From UBA4124 sp052034745 (lineage in GTDB: Bacteria > Patescibacteriota > Minisyncoccia > Phycocordibacterales > UBA9973): a stretch of DNA of 24,434 nt. The translations under genes were made by a program, and so were the position numbers. Shown piece by piece: positions 6,557 through 14,537 of this stretch. Under the pieces are notes generated by a model. The model was not told the origin of the DNA and made no database searches. It saw only the letters and a list, made by a program, of their open reading frames with translations. The stretch is from NCBI GenBank assembly GCA_052034745.1, contig JBPOIF010000041.1, forward strand, positions 1 to 24,434, given 5' to 3'. The first letter of the stretch is position 1. The number at the start of each line of letters is the position of its first letter.

Positions 6557-9035
6557 AAGTAACAGATTTTGTGCCAGTGTGTTTATTAAACAGTGCATCA
6601 GTGGCAACAGCCTTGATGACATGTTTTCCTGGACCATACCCATATTCTTTAATAGAAAGCACAAAACGAAACGGCGAAGAGAGCGTGGTGAGATAGTTGT
6701 CGTCAATAAAAATATCGGCACTTGTTATTGAAACAGAATCTCCAAACGCGAGAGAAACCGTTTTGTTACTTGTTATAGAAACACTCTCAGGAAGCCCTAG
6801 AAAAGTTATTTCTTTTGTTTCACCTGTGTGAAGAGAATCGTATTCGAGGGGAATATCTTGATCTGTTGTTATTCCGTAGTTCTGTTTGTTTTGTTCCCAC
6901 CAGAAAAGTACTGATTTTTCCCAAAGGTTAAACTGCGGATCTTTTTCTGGGTTTTGAGGAACGGGTCCTCGAGGATTTTCCTTATCCACCCAATATAAGA
7001 TATCGTGAACATCTGTAACCACTTTTTCCTTTGACGACTCTTTTGGTGTATTTTGAGTTGCTCTGAGCCCTGTGATTTTATCGATAAGGATTGTTTTGTT
7101 TCCCATCCAATTTCCACGAAGAATAGGTTTTAAAGAATCATATTCAGGGTCTGGTTCTGGTTTTTCAAAAGGAGGAACTTCTGTATCAAGAAGCGCATCA
7201 GTCATAAATTTCTTCCATATAGGACCAGAAACGGCCGCACCACCACTTCTCATAGGTTCATTTCTGTTATTACCAGACCAAACACCAGCGGCGAGTGTAG
7301 GAGTATATCCAACAATCCAAGCATCTCGATCATCGTTTGTTGTACCTGTTTTCACTGCAACACCAGGGATAGTAATAGAACTTCCAAAAGTAGGTGCTCG
7401 TGCTATAGGATCACTCAAGACATCATTTATCATACGAGCGGCATTTTTATCGAAGACCTCCATAGGTGCTGCTTCTTGTTTTTCTACAATATTTCCCTTT
7501 CTATCAGTAATCTCAAGAATACTTATTGTCGGGTTTCTCATGCCATTGTTTGCAAACACACCATAAGCACCCACCATTTCGAGAAGGGTCACCTCCCCAC
7601 CACCAAGGACAAGAGAGAGACCGTACTGATCTTTTTCTCCAAGAGAGAGACCAAGACTTTTTCCTGTCGCAAGAGCATCATCAATACCGATAAGATAGAG
7701 GAGTTTTACAGAAGGGATGTTTCTTGATTCTGCAACAGCACTCCTCAGTGTGAGCGGTCCTTTAAATTTTCCATCAAAATTACTTGGGTGGTAACAATCT
7801 TCATTTTTATTATCATCAAGAGCTGGTGTAACCAGAGCGGGGCAGGCCGTTGAAAATTCTGTTGGAACATCAAAAAGAACTGTCTCTGGTGTGTACCCTT
7901 CAGCAAATGCTGTTGCATAAACAAAAGGTTTAAAAGAAGATCCTGGTTGTCTTGGAGAAGTAGCGACATTGAACGCACCGTCAATTTCTTTGTCAAAATA
8001 ATCCTTAGAACCAACAAGAGATAAAAGTTCACCTGTGCTTGGGTTGATTGCGACAAGAGCACTGTTTGATGCATTGTAGCGAGATTTGTTTGTTGTCGCA
8101 TATTCCTTTAGAGCGGCTTCAGCTTTCTTTTGCAGTTCATAATCAAGAGTTGTTTTAATAGTAAAACCTTCAGATTCCATAACCTCTTTCCCGTATTTTT
8201 GTTCAAGATAATCAAGAACATAGAAAACAAAGTGTGGCGCTTTGATACTATTACTTGCATCAACATTAAAGGTGATGACCTCTGATTGTGCGAGTTCTTT
8301 TTGTTCTGTTGTTATAAATCCATACGATTCCATCTTTCTCAAGACAAGATTTTTTCTTTCATCAAGCGCAGCACGATGTTTTCCAAAAGGTGAATAGTAG
8401 GTTGGGGCGGGGATCATTGCTGCAAGGTAGGCAGATTCCGCAATAGTGAGATCTTTTGATTGTTTTTTAAAGAAAGCAAGTGATGCTTCTTCAACCCCAT
8501 AAATAGTACTCCCAAAAGGGGCATCATTAAGGTAGATTTGAAGTATTTGGTCTTTGGTAAAGTGACGTTCAAGCTTAATCGCAAGTACCCATTCTTTAAA
8601 TTTTCTTGAAACAGTCTTTTTTGTATTTAAAAGAGTGTTTTTGATTATTTGTTGTGTGATAGTAGAACCTCCTTGAGAAAAACTTCCACTCGTGATGTTT
8701 GCAAAAACTGCTCGAACAATTGATGTTGGGCGGATACCTTTATGGGTATAGAAATGAGAATCTTCTATTGCAATAACTGCATTCTTGATATTTTGACCCA
8801 TTGTTTCAAGAGGGATCTCAGTCCTTCTTACTGATTGGTGTATATCATAAAGTACTATTTCACCGGTTCTGTCGGTTATTTTTGAGGAATTTGCTATTTT
8901 TCTTGCTTCAAAAGTAGAGATATCAGGAAGTTTTATGAAGCTTGCCCATACGAGAAGGGCGCCACCAAACAGAAACAAAAAAGCAATAAGCGCTAAAACA
9001 GCTTTTTTCCAAGGAGTAATCTTTTTTCTTTTCAT
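6546..9035 (-). CDS. Class A penicillin-binding protein (PBP1A/1C family)
   Basis: This bifunctional enzyme polymerises lipid II glycan chains and cross-links peptidoglycan outside the membrane. From the ATG at 9035 (MKRKKITPWKKAVLALI) it has 829 residues. Residues about 10-33 form the N-terminal membrane anchor. A GT51 glycosyltransferase domain follows with EDSHFYTHKG (catalytic Glu near 91) and GGSTITQQ. The transpeptidase domain has SSFKPF (SxxK serine near 367), SRN and KTGT (near 560). The C-terminal 80-90 residues form an Ig-like beta domain, as in PBP1C-type proteins. The start at 9035 is preferred over upstream in-frame codons because a TATGAT -10 ends 6 nt before it. The gene diverges from tyrS and converges on the small post-dnaN gene. 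Confidence 0.95.
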   Translation of the reverse strand: MKRKKITPWKKAVLALIAFLFLFGGALLVWASFIKLPDISTFEARKIANSSKITDRTGEIVLYDIHQSVRRTEIPLETMGQNIKNAVIAIEDSHFYTHKGIRPTSIVRAVFANITSGSFSQGGSTITQQIIKNTLLNTKKTVSRKFKEWVLAIKLERHFTKDQILQIYLNDAPFGSTIYGVEEASLAFFKKQSKDLTIAESAYLAAMIPAPTYYSPFGKHRAALDERKNLVLRKMESYGFITTEQKELAQSEVITFNVDASNSIKAPHFVFYVLDYLEQKYGKEVMESEGFTIKTTLDYELQKKAEAALKEYATTNKSRYNASNSALVAINPSTGELLSLVGSKDYFDKEIDGAFNVATSPRQPGSSFKPFVYATAFAEGYTPETVLFDVPTEFSTACPALVTPALDDNKNEDCYHPSNFDGKFKGPLTLRSAVAESRNIPSVKLLYLIGIDDALATGKSLGLSLGEKDQYGLSLVLGGGEVTLLEMVGAYGVFANNGMRNPTISILEITDRKGNIVEKQEAAPMEVFDKNAARMINDVLSDPIARAPTFGSSITIPGVAVKTGTTNDDRDAWIVGYTPTLAAGVWSGNNRNEPMRSGGAAVSGPIWKKFMTDALLDTEVPPFEKPEPDPEYDSLKPILRGNWMGNKTILIDKITGLRATQNTPKESSKEKVVTDVHDILYWVDKENPRGPVPQNPEKDPQFNLWEKSVLFWWEQNKQNYGITTDQDIPLEYDSLHTGETKEITFLGLPESVSITSNKTVSLAFGDSVSITSADIFIDDNYLTTLSSPFRFVLSIKEYGYGPGKHVIKAVATDALFNKHTGTKSVTFTE

Positions 9036-9041
9036 ATGTTC

Positions 9042-9047
9042 ATCATA
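9042..9047 (-). promoter_or_regulatory. -10 box of the penicillin-binding protein gene
   Basis: TATGAT on the minus strand ends 6 nt before the ATG at 9035. A possible TTGTTT -35 lies 16 nt upstream of the hexamer. The spacing predicts a leaderless transcript, and the box sits back to back with the tyrS promoter. Confidence 0.5.
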
Positions 9048-9086
9048 ATAAGAAACCAATAAAAAACAACCCAAAAACACCCAAAA

Positions 9087-9095
9087 TGGTACAAT
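9087..9095 (+). promoter_or_regulatory. Extended -10 promoter of tyrS
   Basis: TGG precedes TACAAT (hexamer 9090-9095), an extended -10. The ATG at 9107 is 11 nt further on, so the predicted leader is about 5 nt with no Shine-Dalgarno sequence. Confidence 0.55.
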
Positions 9096-9106
9096 AGGCC
9101 ATATAT

Positions 9107-10297
9107 ATGGATAGAGACGAACAAATAACACAATTGATTACAAAAGGGGTTGAGACAATAATCCCAAATGCTGATTTTCTTAGAAAAGAGCTTCTTTCCC
9201 AAAAAAAGCTCACTATATATTGTGGTTTTGACCCAACAGCACCAACGCTTCATATTGGACACGCAATAACACTGAGAAAATTAAGACAATTTCAAGATCT
9301 TGGTCACCAGATAGTCTTTTTGATAGGGGATTTTACTGCACGAGCAGGCGACCCAACCGACAAATCGATTGTAAGAAAGTTATTAAGTGAAAAAGAGATA
9401 AAAACAAACTTGAAGCTTTATAAAAAACAGGCAAGTTCTTTTATTTCATTTTCAGGTAAAAATAAAGCACTGGTAAAATTCAACAACGACTGGCTCGGAA
9501 AAATGAAATTTGCAGATGTTCTTTTTCTTGCATCACAGATGACAGTAGATCAAATGCAAAAAAGAGACATGTTTGTGAAAAGACACGAAGAAGGGAAGCC
9601 CGTGTATATACATGAGTTTTTATATCCTCTCATGCAAGGGTATGACAGTGTCGCTATGGATGTTGACGGAGAGGTTGGGGGAAACGATCAACTTTTTAAT
9701 ATGCTTGCTGGACGAACACTCTTAAAACAGTTGAAAAATAAGGAGAAATTTGTCATTACAATGAAACTCCTCGCAGACGCAAACGGTAAAAAAATGAGTA
9801 AATCAGAAGGGAATATGATTGCTCTTGCCGACCAACCAGAGGATATATATGGAAAGGTTATGAGTTGGGCAGACTCGATGATGTCTGTTGGTTTTGAGCT
9901 TTGTACAGACCTCGAACAAAAAGAAGTCGCTATTATTCTTGGTACTAATCCAAGAGATGCAAAAATGAAACTCGCATTCGAAATTACAAAAAGCGTACAC
10001 GGAGAAAAAAAAGCGTCTTTTGCTCAAGAAAAATTTATAAACACTTTTCAAAAAAAAGAGATACCGGACGATATTGAAACGGTTTCTTTAAGAAAAGGCG
10101 CAACGACGATGTCGCTAGAAGCACTCCTTGATCACTATGGAATAGTAAATTCTAAATCAGAAGTTCGGAGACTTGTTGAGGCTGGCGCTATAACAAACCT
10201 TGATACAAAAGAAAAAATAACCCTGGACTCTGTAAAAAAGGTCCCTAGTACTGGAACGTACAAAATAGGAAAAAGTAGATTTATAAAAATCATTTAG
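9107..10297 (+). CDS. tyrS: Tyrosyl-tRNA synthetase
   Basis: TyrS attaches tyrosine to tRNA-Tyr in the cytoplasm. The 396-residue protein has the class I synthetase HIGH motif (PTLHIGHAI, residues about 47-54) and the KMSKS loop (KKMSKSEGN, near 228-236). It also has the tyrosine-pocket stretch GFDPTAPT and a YPLMQGYDSVAMDVDGEVGGNDQ region typical of TyrS. The last 60 residues (LDHYGIVNSKSEVRRLVEAG) form an S4-like RNA-binding domain. The length is normal. Its stop codon overlaps the stop of the convergent 52-residue membrane protein gene by a few bases. Confidence 0.96.
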   Translation: MDRDEQITQLITKGVETIIPNADFLRKELLSQKKLTIYCGFDPTAPTLHIGHAITLRKLRQFQDLGHQIVFLIGDFTARAGDPTDKSIVRKLLSEKEIKTNLKLYKKQASSFISFSGKNKALVKFNNDWLGKMKFADVLFLASQMTVDQMQKRDMFVKRHEEGKPVYIHEFLYPLMQGYDSVAMDVDGEVGGNDQLFNMLAGRTLLKQLKNKEKFVITMKLLADANGKKMSKSEGNMIALADQPEDIYGKVMSWADSMMSVGFELCTDLEQKEVAIILGTNPRDAKMKLAFEITKSVHGEKKASFAQEKFINTFQKKEIPDDIETVSLRKGATTMSLEALLDHYGIVNSKSEVRRLVEAGAITNLDTKEKITLDSVKKVPSTGTYKIGKSRFIKII

Positions 10298-10452
10298 ACC
10301 CCAAACAGTTCACTCAGCTTTTTTGACCAATAATCTTGTAGATAGGTCACGATGAGAAAAGAGGGGAGAAAGACAAGAGAGACAACGATAAAAAGACCGA
10401 AATTCCAAAGGGAAATAAGTACTGTTTTTGCAATGTCTCCTACTTGCTCCAT
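10294..10452 (-). CDS. 52-residue single-pass membrane protein, unknown
   Basis: This small ORF reads MEQVGDIAKTVLISLWNFGL at the start. Residues about 12-37 are a strongly hydrophobic helix (LFIVVSLVFLPSFLIVTYL), followed by a charged, amphipathic tail ending KKLSELFGV. The coding call is supported by a well-formed promoter just upstream (TTGTCA, 16 nt, extended -10 TAGGAT). Its 6-nt distance to the ATG matches the other genes here, and the stop codon just touches that of tyrS. No family is recognised. It could be a small regulator or subunit of a membrane complex, but nothing shows which. Confidence 0.7.
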   Translation of the reverse strand: MEQVGDIAKTVLISLWNFGLFIVVSLVFLPSFLIVTYLQDYWSKKLSELFGV

Positions 10453-10458
10453 ACCCGC

Positions 10459-10486
10459 ATCCTAACAGAACATGCCTTAATGACAA
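10459..10486 (-). promoter_or_regulatory. Promoter of the 52-residue membrane protein gene
   Basis: Minus-strand -35 TTGTCA (10481-10486), a 16-nt spacer ending in TGT, and -10 TAGGAT (10459-10464). There are 6 nt between the hexamer and the ATG at 10452, so the transcript is predicted to be leaderless. Confidence 0.65.
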
Positions 10487-10539
10487 GGGGTGACGAAAAA
10501 GGTTTTTTGTTGTCTACCAGATGAGTCAACTTCTTCTTG

Positions 10540-10548
10540 TGGTACTAT
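10540..10548 (+). promoter_or_regulatory. Extended -10 promoter of the epimerase gene
   Basis: TGG is followed by TACTAT (10543-10548), with exactly 6 nt before the ATG at 10555. This supports starting the epimerase at 10555 rather than at an in-frame codon at 10537, which would lie upstream of the -10. Confidence 0.6.
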
Positions 10549-10554
10549 GCGATT

Positions 10555-11451
10555 ATGACTATTGTTGTTGCAGGAGGAAGTGGTTTTGTCGGTACAGCAC
10601 TCGTGAAAGCCTTGTTGTCAAAAGGGTACACCGTTGTTGTTATTGACCGTGTTGGACCGTCTTTTACCCACCAGCAACTATTTTTTATTCCTTGTGACCT
10701 TGAGATAACCCCACCCCCATTTAATGTACTCGAGAGAACTGACGCAGTGATCAATCTCGCAGGGAGACCGATTGCTACAAAATGGACTGCAGCAGTTAAA
10801 AAACAGATACGCGATAGTCGGGTGATATCCACCAGACACATTATCGAAAGTTTGGAAAAAACAGTAAATCGTCCTCAGATATTTATCAACGCTTCAGCTG
10901 TTGGTTTCTATGGGCAGACGGAGAATGCTGTTGATGAGCGCGCACCACAAGGAGGAACCTTTCTCGCGGATGTTTCTTCACAGTGGGAGAGGGAAGCGCT
11001 CAAAGCAGAAGATTTTGGTTGTCGCACTGTTATTGTTCGAACAGGGACAGTTCTTGGAAAGGGTGGATTTCTTTCGTCGTTTATTAAAATGGCACGGTTC
11101 CATGTATTGGGATTTCTTTCAAAAAAAGACTTTTTTATTCCATGGATTCATATCAACGATATTGTTCGTGTGTATATATTTGCACTTGAAACAACAACCC
11201 TTCAAGGTGTGGTAAATGCATCATCTCCAACAGTAACAAAAAGTAGTGAGTTGTTTAAAGCCCTTGCTCGCTCAACAAAATCTTTTATTTTTGGAGTACT
11301 TCCTTTTCAAAAAATGCTTTTTGGGGAACTTGTCAGTGAGATCACAATCAGTCAACAGGTCACCCCACAGAGACTCGTTGATAAAGGGTTTGAATTTGCC
11401 TTTACAGATATTCAATCAGCGATAGACACTATCATTCATGAAACGAAGTGA
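10555..11451 (+). CDS. TIGR01777-type NAD(P)-binding epimerase (YfcH/SDR39U1 family)
   Basis: This is an extended short-chain dehydrogenase/reductase of 298 residues whose natural substrate is generally unknown. The N-terminal Rossmann motif is MTIVVAGGSGFVGTALVKAL (GGxGxxG). INLAGRPIATKWTAAVKKQI, with the family's NLAG and W-T-x-x-x-K-x-x-I pattern, lies near residues 70-89. ASAVGFYGQ carries the active-site region and YG motif near 115-123, and FIPWIHINDIVR is the family's conserved C-terminal motif near 196-207. The downstream methyltransferase starts 14 nt before its stop, so the two are probably translated together, although no functional link is known. Confidence 0.9.
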   Translation: MTIVVAGGSGFVGTALVKALLSKGYTVVVIDRVGPSFTHQQLFFIPCDLEITPPPFNVLERTDAVINLAGRPIATKWTAAVKKQIRDSRVISTRHIIESLEKTVNRPQIFINASAVGFYGQTENAVDERAPQGGTFLADVSSQWEREALKAEDFGCRTVIVRTGTVLGKGGFLSSFIKMARFHVLGFLSKKDFFIPWIHINDIVRVYIFALETTTLQGVVNASSPTVTKSSELFKALARSTKSFIFGVLPFQKMLFGELVSEITISQQVTPQRLVDKGFEFAFTDIQSAIDTIIHETK

Positions 11452-12304
11452 TGTCATTACAAATGGGTGGGAAGCATACACACTCCTTGATAGTGGTGAA
11501 GGGAGGAAGCTTGAACGTTTTGGGGAAGTACTTCTCGATCGGCCAGATCCACAAGCGTTGTGGCAAAAAACAAACCCTCTTCTTTGGACAGGAGCACAGG
11601 CTCATTTCGCATGGGCTTCTTCTGGTGAAAAATGGAAGATAGAGAAAGGGTTTATACCCAACTGGGCTATCTCATACAGGGATGTCACAATGGCTCTTGC
11701 TTTGGGTAAGTTTAAGCATATAGGGATATTTCCAGAGCATGAAGACCAGTGGAACACCCTTTCACAAGTGTGTCGTACAAACAAAGGCGCGCGAGTATTA
11801 AATCTTTTTGGATACACAGGAGCCGCCTCTCTTGTTGCTGCATCTCACGGAGCTGTTGTCACTCATGTGGATGCCTCAAAGCAAACTATTGGAACTGTAA
11901 AGGAAAACATACTTCTTTCAAAGTTGCCACAACAGGCAATACGTATGGTTTGTGAAGATGCTCTCAAATACGCAAAACGGCTCGTACAGAGGGGGGAAGT
12001 GTTTGAGGTTATTGTTATGGACCCTCCTGCCTTTGGGCGTGGTCCTAAGGGAGAAATTTGGAAAATAGAAGAAAAACTTGGAGAGCTTATCTCGCTTGTT
12101 CCAAAACTTCTGTCTGCTCAGGCAAAACTCGTTATTCTCAATGGGTACGCGGCAGGGTATTCTGCGCGCTCTTTTGGGGAAGTTCTCTCAGACGCTCTTG
12201 TGGGAGGGGTGGTCAGTTACGGGGATGTTGGGGTTCGGCAAAAAGATTCTCAGCGGGTCCTTTCGACAGGGATCTACGCATCATGGCAACAAGAGTCTCT
12301 GTGA
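11438..12304 (+). CDS. Class I SAM-dependent methyltransferase, RlmI/RlmK-like
   Basis: This 288-residue protein has the Rossmann methyltransferase core. VLNLFGYTGAASLVAASHGA is the SAM-binding motif I and THVDASKQTIGTVKENILLS is motif II. A DALKYAKR stretch follows, then VIVMDPPAFGRGPKGEIWKI, the DPPxFG-type motif IV of the COG1092 rRNA methyltransferases that make 5-methylcytosine in 23S rRNA. The N-terminal PUA domain of full RlmI is absent, so the target is inferred only at the level of RNA. It overlaps the epimerase by 14 nt and has no Shine-Dalgarno sequence, which suggests translational coupling. The first 100 residues include W-rich stretches (LLWTGAQAHFAWA) typical of the short form. 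Confidence 0.88.
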   Translation: MKRSDVITNGWEAYTLLDSGEGRKLERFGEVLLDRPDPQALWQKTNPLLWTGAQAHFAWASSGEKWKIEKGFIPNWAISYRDVTMALALGKFKHIGIFPEHEDQWNTLSQVCRTNKGARVLNLFGYTGAASLVAASHGAVVTHVDASKQTIGTVKENILLSKLPQQAIRMVCEDALKYAKRLVQRGEVFEVIVMDPPAFGRGPKGEIWKIEEKLGELISLVPKLLSAQAKLVILNGYAAGYSARSFGEVLSDALVGGVVSYGDVGVRQKDSQRVLSTGIYASWQQESL

Positions 12305-12310
12305 TATAAT
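12302..12310 (+). promoter_or_regulatory. Extended -10 promoter of the SET gene
   Basis: TGA is followed by a perfect TATAAT (12305-12310), overlapping the end of the methyltransferase gene. The ATG lies 14 nt beyond, giving a leader of about 8 nt without a Shine-Dalgarno sequence. Confidence 0.55.
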
Positions 12311-12324
12311 CCACTACGTTTTTT

Positions 12325-12735
12325 ATGAAAAAAGAACCACTTCCAAAAAGTAATCTCAAAGTGAAACGAGGAATCAACGGCTTTGGGCTTTTCACGACTG
12401 TCCCCATCAAAAAAGGAACATTCATTATTGAATATATTGGAGAGCTCATCTCTGCTGATGAGGCAGACAGGAGAGGGGGGCAGTACCTTTTTGAAATAAA
12501 TAGTAAGTGGACAATCGATGGCAAGTCTCGCACAAATCTTGCGCGATACATTAACCACTCCTGTCGTCCCAATTGTGAAAGTGATACGAATGAACGCAAG
12601 AAACAGATTACAATTACTGCTATCAAAAATATTAAAGCAGGAGAAGAACTCCACTATGATTATGGAAGAGTATTTTGGAAGGACTATATCAAACCAAAAG
12701 GGTGTCGTTGTGAAAAATGCACCAGTGTTAAATAA
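12325..12735 (+). CDS. SET-domain protein lysine methyltransferase
   Basis: SET proteins transfer methyl groups from SAM to lysine side chains of proteins. The 136-residue ORF is an almost bare SET domain. RGINGFGLFTTVPIKKGTFI holds the RGxGxF SAM-binding motif near residues 15-23. IEYIGELI follows, then YINHSCRPNCES, with the RxxNHSCxPN SAM-binding/pseudoknot motif near 75-86. GEELHYDYG contains the catalytic tyrosine near 110. A post-SET segment KGCRCEKC follows, which in eukaryotic enzymes binds zinc with the upstream cysteine. Bacterial SET genes are sporadic and usually thought to be acquired from eukaryotes. The protein substrate cannot be read from the sequence. It ends in a strong bidirectional terminator. 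Confidence 0.93.
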   Translation: MKKEPLPKSNLKVKRGINGFGLFTTVPIKKGTFIIEYIGELISADEADRRGGQYLFEINSKWTIDGKSRTNLARYINHSCRPNCESDTNERKKQITITAIKNIKAGEELHYDYGRVFWKDYIKPKGCRCEKCTSVK

Positions 12736-12765
12736 ATAAAACCCCAGAAGGGGTTTTATTTATTT
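12730..12765. terminator. Bidirectional intrinsic terminator
   Basis: A perfect 16-bp inverted repeat (AAATAAATAAAACCCC and its complement) encloses the loop AGAA. The A/T-rich flanks give a U-tract on either strand. It separates the SET gene (+) from the acidic 71-residue gene (-) and overlaps the stop codons of both. Confidence 0.9.
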
Positions 12766-12979
12766 AGAATGTTTCTTTTATTCCGTATGGATCAAGGAGA
12801 GAGTATATCTCCGTGTAAGGATCGTCATCGTCACCCTTGTCTGCATCGTAAGGGTCTTCAACATCTCCAAGACCAACGTCATCACTTTCTGTCTCCTCAG
12901 TTTCTTCTGTTGCAACACTATCTTTTTTTACATCAAACTCTTCGTTTGAATCTATAAATTGATCGTCTTCACTGCCCAT
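12764..12979 (-). CDS. Acidic 71-residue protein, unknown
   Basis: The ORF runs from MGSEDDQFIDSNEEFDVKK to DPYGIKETF. It is extremely rich in Asp and Glu, with no membrane segment and no recognisable motif, so it is probably disordered. A short near-repeat of Asp-Pro-Tyr occurs three times (EDPYDAD, DDPYTE, LDPYG). It lies 68 nt beyond ruvC in the same direction. A hexamer TAGATT (12990-12995) stands 10 nt before the ATG and could be its own -10. Its stop overlaps the bidirectional terminator, as expected for a real last gene. Function unknown. A nucleic-acid mimic or a charged regulator is possible, but nothing shows it. Confidence 0.65.
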   Translation of the reverse strand: MGSEDDQFIDSNEEFDVKKDSVATEETEETESDDVGLGDVEDPYDADKGDDDDPYTEIYSLLDPYGIKETF

Positions 12980-13047
12980 ATGTGTACGTAATCTATTTAT
13001 TCCGCGAAAGCGGATGTTAGCTTGTATGCCAATAGTTGTAGCATAAA

Positions 13048-13551
13048 CTATTTTTTCTTGGCAAGTCCTTTTTTGAGAGATTCAAGTTTTGCTTTTTGGA
13101 GGGCGGTGACACCGAGGGCGATTGCGTCGATTTCGTCATCAAGTCTCGATTCTTTTCCGAGGTGGAGTGTGAGGCGAACCATCTTTTCCACTTGTTGTTT
13201 TGTTGCATTACCGACGCCAGTCATCGAGAGTTTTACTTCCTGAGGAGAGACTTCAATGAGTGGTATCTCACAGAGTCCTACCAAAAGGAGGAGCGCTCCA
13301 CGGGCTTCTGCCACCTTGAGAGCTGTCTTTTTGTTTACCGAGAAAAAGAGTGTTTCAAGCGCTATGGCGTCAGGTTTGGAGGTTTCGATTTGCTCTTTTA
13401 GTTCCTCATAAATTGTACGAAGGCGACGAGAGTGTTCGTCTGATTTGCTGGTGACGATGCAGCTCGAAGAGACCACTGTTATTGTAGGGGTGTCTGTAAG
13501 GAGAGCGACACCACACCTGTCGTATCCAGGATCGATAGAGAGGATTTTCAT
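13048..13551 (-). CDS. ruvC: Holliday junction resolvase RuvC
   Basis: RuvC is a dimeric endonuclease that cuts Holliday junctions symmetrically. The 167 residues carry all four catalytic acids in the RNase H-like fold. They are D7 in SIDPGYDRCG, E66 in DAIALETLFF, and D139 and D142 in RLDDEIDAIALGV. SPQEVKLSMTGVGNATKQQV is the conserved K-rich DNA-contact stretch. Its ATG overlaps the ruvB stop codon as ATGA, so the two genes are translationally coupled. ruvA is not in this window. Confidence 0.95.
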   Translation of the reverse strand: MKILSIDPGYDRCGVALLTDTPTITVVSSSCIVTSKSDEHSRRLRTIYEELKEQIETSKPDAIALETLFFSVNKKTALKVAEARGALLLLVGLCEIPLIEVSPQEVKLSMTGVGNATKQQVEKMVRLTLHLGKESRLDDEIDAIALGVTALQKAKLESLKKGLAKKK

Positions 13552-14537
13552 TGTTCTAAATATTGTTTCCCTTTCTCTGAAAGGATGCGTCCTCGAGGGG
13601 TACGCTCAATGAGTCCTCGTTGAATAAGATAGGGTTCGACAGTTTCTTCGATGGTGCCTTCATCTTCTCCTGTTGCTGCGGCGAGGTTCTTGATTCCTAC
13701 TGGACCACCGCTAAATTTGTCACGAATAGCCTGTAGAATCGCCTGGTCGTTTTTTGATAGACCAAGCTCATCAAGACCGAGAAGTGCAAATGCCTCAGTG
13801 AGGGCGTCGTGGTCGATGTCTCGGTTGTGCATCTGCGCATAGTCTCGTACTCTTCGGAGAAGATAATTTGCAATACGAGGAGTCTTGCGGCTTCGAGAAG
13901 CGATCGCTTCGATATGGTCGTCAGAGACAGGGATGGAAAGGAGTGCAGCAGAGCGTTTGATGATCGAAGCGATTTCTTTGTCATCATAAAAATCAAGGCG
14001 AAATGCTCCACCAGAAAAACGTGAACGAAGCGGTGCAGAGATCATTCCAAAACGAGTTGTTGCACCAAGGAGTGTGAATGGAGGAAGTTCGAGTTGGATA
14101 GTGCGAGCAGAAGGACCTTTTCCTATCATAATATCGAGTTTCCCAGTTTCCATTACAGGATAAAGAATCTCCTCAATGTTTTTATTGAGACGATGAATCT
14201 CGTCGATGAAGAGCATGTCGCCAGGTTGGAGGTTGGTGAGCACTGCTGCGAGATCCCCGACACGTTCAATCGATGGTCCAGAGGTGATACGAAGTGCTGC
14301 GCCGGTTTCTTTTGCGATCACATGTGCAAGTGTTGTCTTGCCGAGCCCTGGTGGACCGTAAAAAAGGACATGTTCTGGGCTGTGACCACGTGCTTTTGCC
14401 GCCCCAATCAAGATGGAAAGATTTTTTTTGATGTTGTCTTGCCCGATATAATCAGCGAATCGTTCGGGTCGTAGTACGTTGTCCGAAAATTGCTCATCTT
14501 GAGGGTTTTGTTTGGGGGTAGGAGGATTGCTTGACAT
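13548..14537 (-). CDS. ruvB: Holliday junction branch migration ATPase RuvB
   Basis: RuvB is the hexameric AAA+ motor that pulls DNA through RuvA-bound Holliday junctions. The 329 residues match the family length. LRPERFADYIGQDNIKKNL leads into Walker A GPPGLGKTTLA (residues 61-71), Walker B MLFIDEIHRL (108-117) and the sensor/arginine-finger region LLGATTRFGMISAPLRSRF. The C-terminal winged-helix domain ends with LIQRGLIERTPRGR, the family hallmark. The start codon is overlapped by the -35 of a divergent RNA promoter, so expression of the two units could interfere. Confidence 0.97.
   Translation of the reverse strand: MSSNPPTPKQNPQDEQFSDNVLRPERFADYIGQDNIKKNLSILIGAAKARGHSPEHVLFYGPPGLGKTTLAHVIAKETGAALRITSGPSIERVGDLAAVLTNLQPGDMLFIDEIHRLNKNIEEILYPVMETGKLDIMIGKGPSARTIQLELPPFTLLGATTRFGMISAPLRSRFSGGAFRLDFYDDKEIASIIKRSAALLSIPVSDDHIEAIASRSRKTPRIANYLLRRVRDYAQMHNRDIDHDALTEAFALLGLDELGLSKNDQAILQAIRDKFSGGPVGIKNLAAATGEDEGTIEETVEPYLIQRGLIERTPRGRILSEKGKQYLEQ

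Noticed and set aside
9036..9131. Longer start for the penicillin-binding protein
   Set aside because: It would add 32 residues overlapping the tyrS start and remove the -10 box at 9042-9047 from upstream position.
13001..13014. TCCGC/GCGGA hairpin with GAAA loop between ruvC and the acidic gene, as a terminator
   Set aside because: Only 5 bp and no T-tract follows on the minus strand; it may be a minor structure only.
14094..14474. 126-codon ORF antisense to ruvB
   Set aside because: Shadow of ruvB; no independent promoter or motif.
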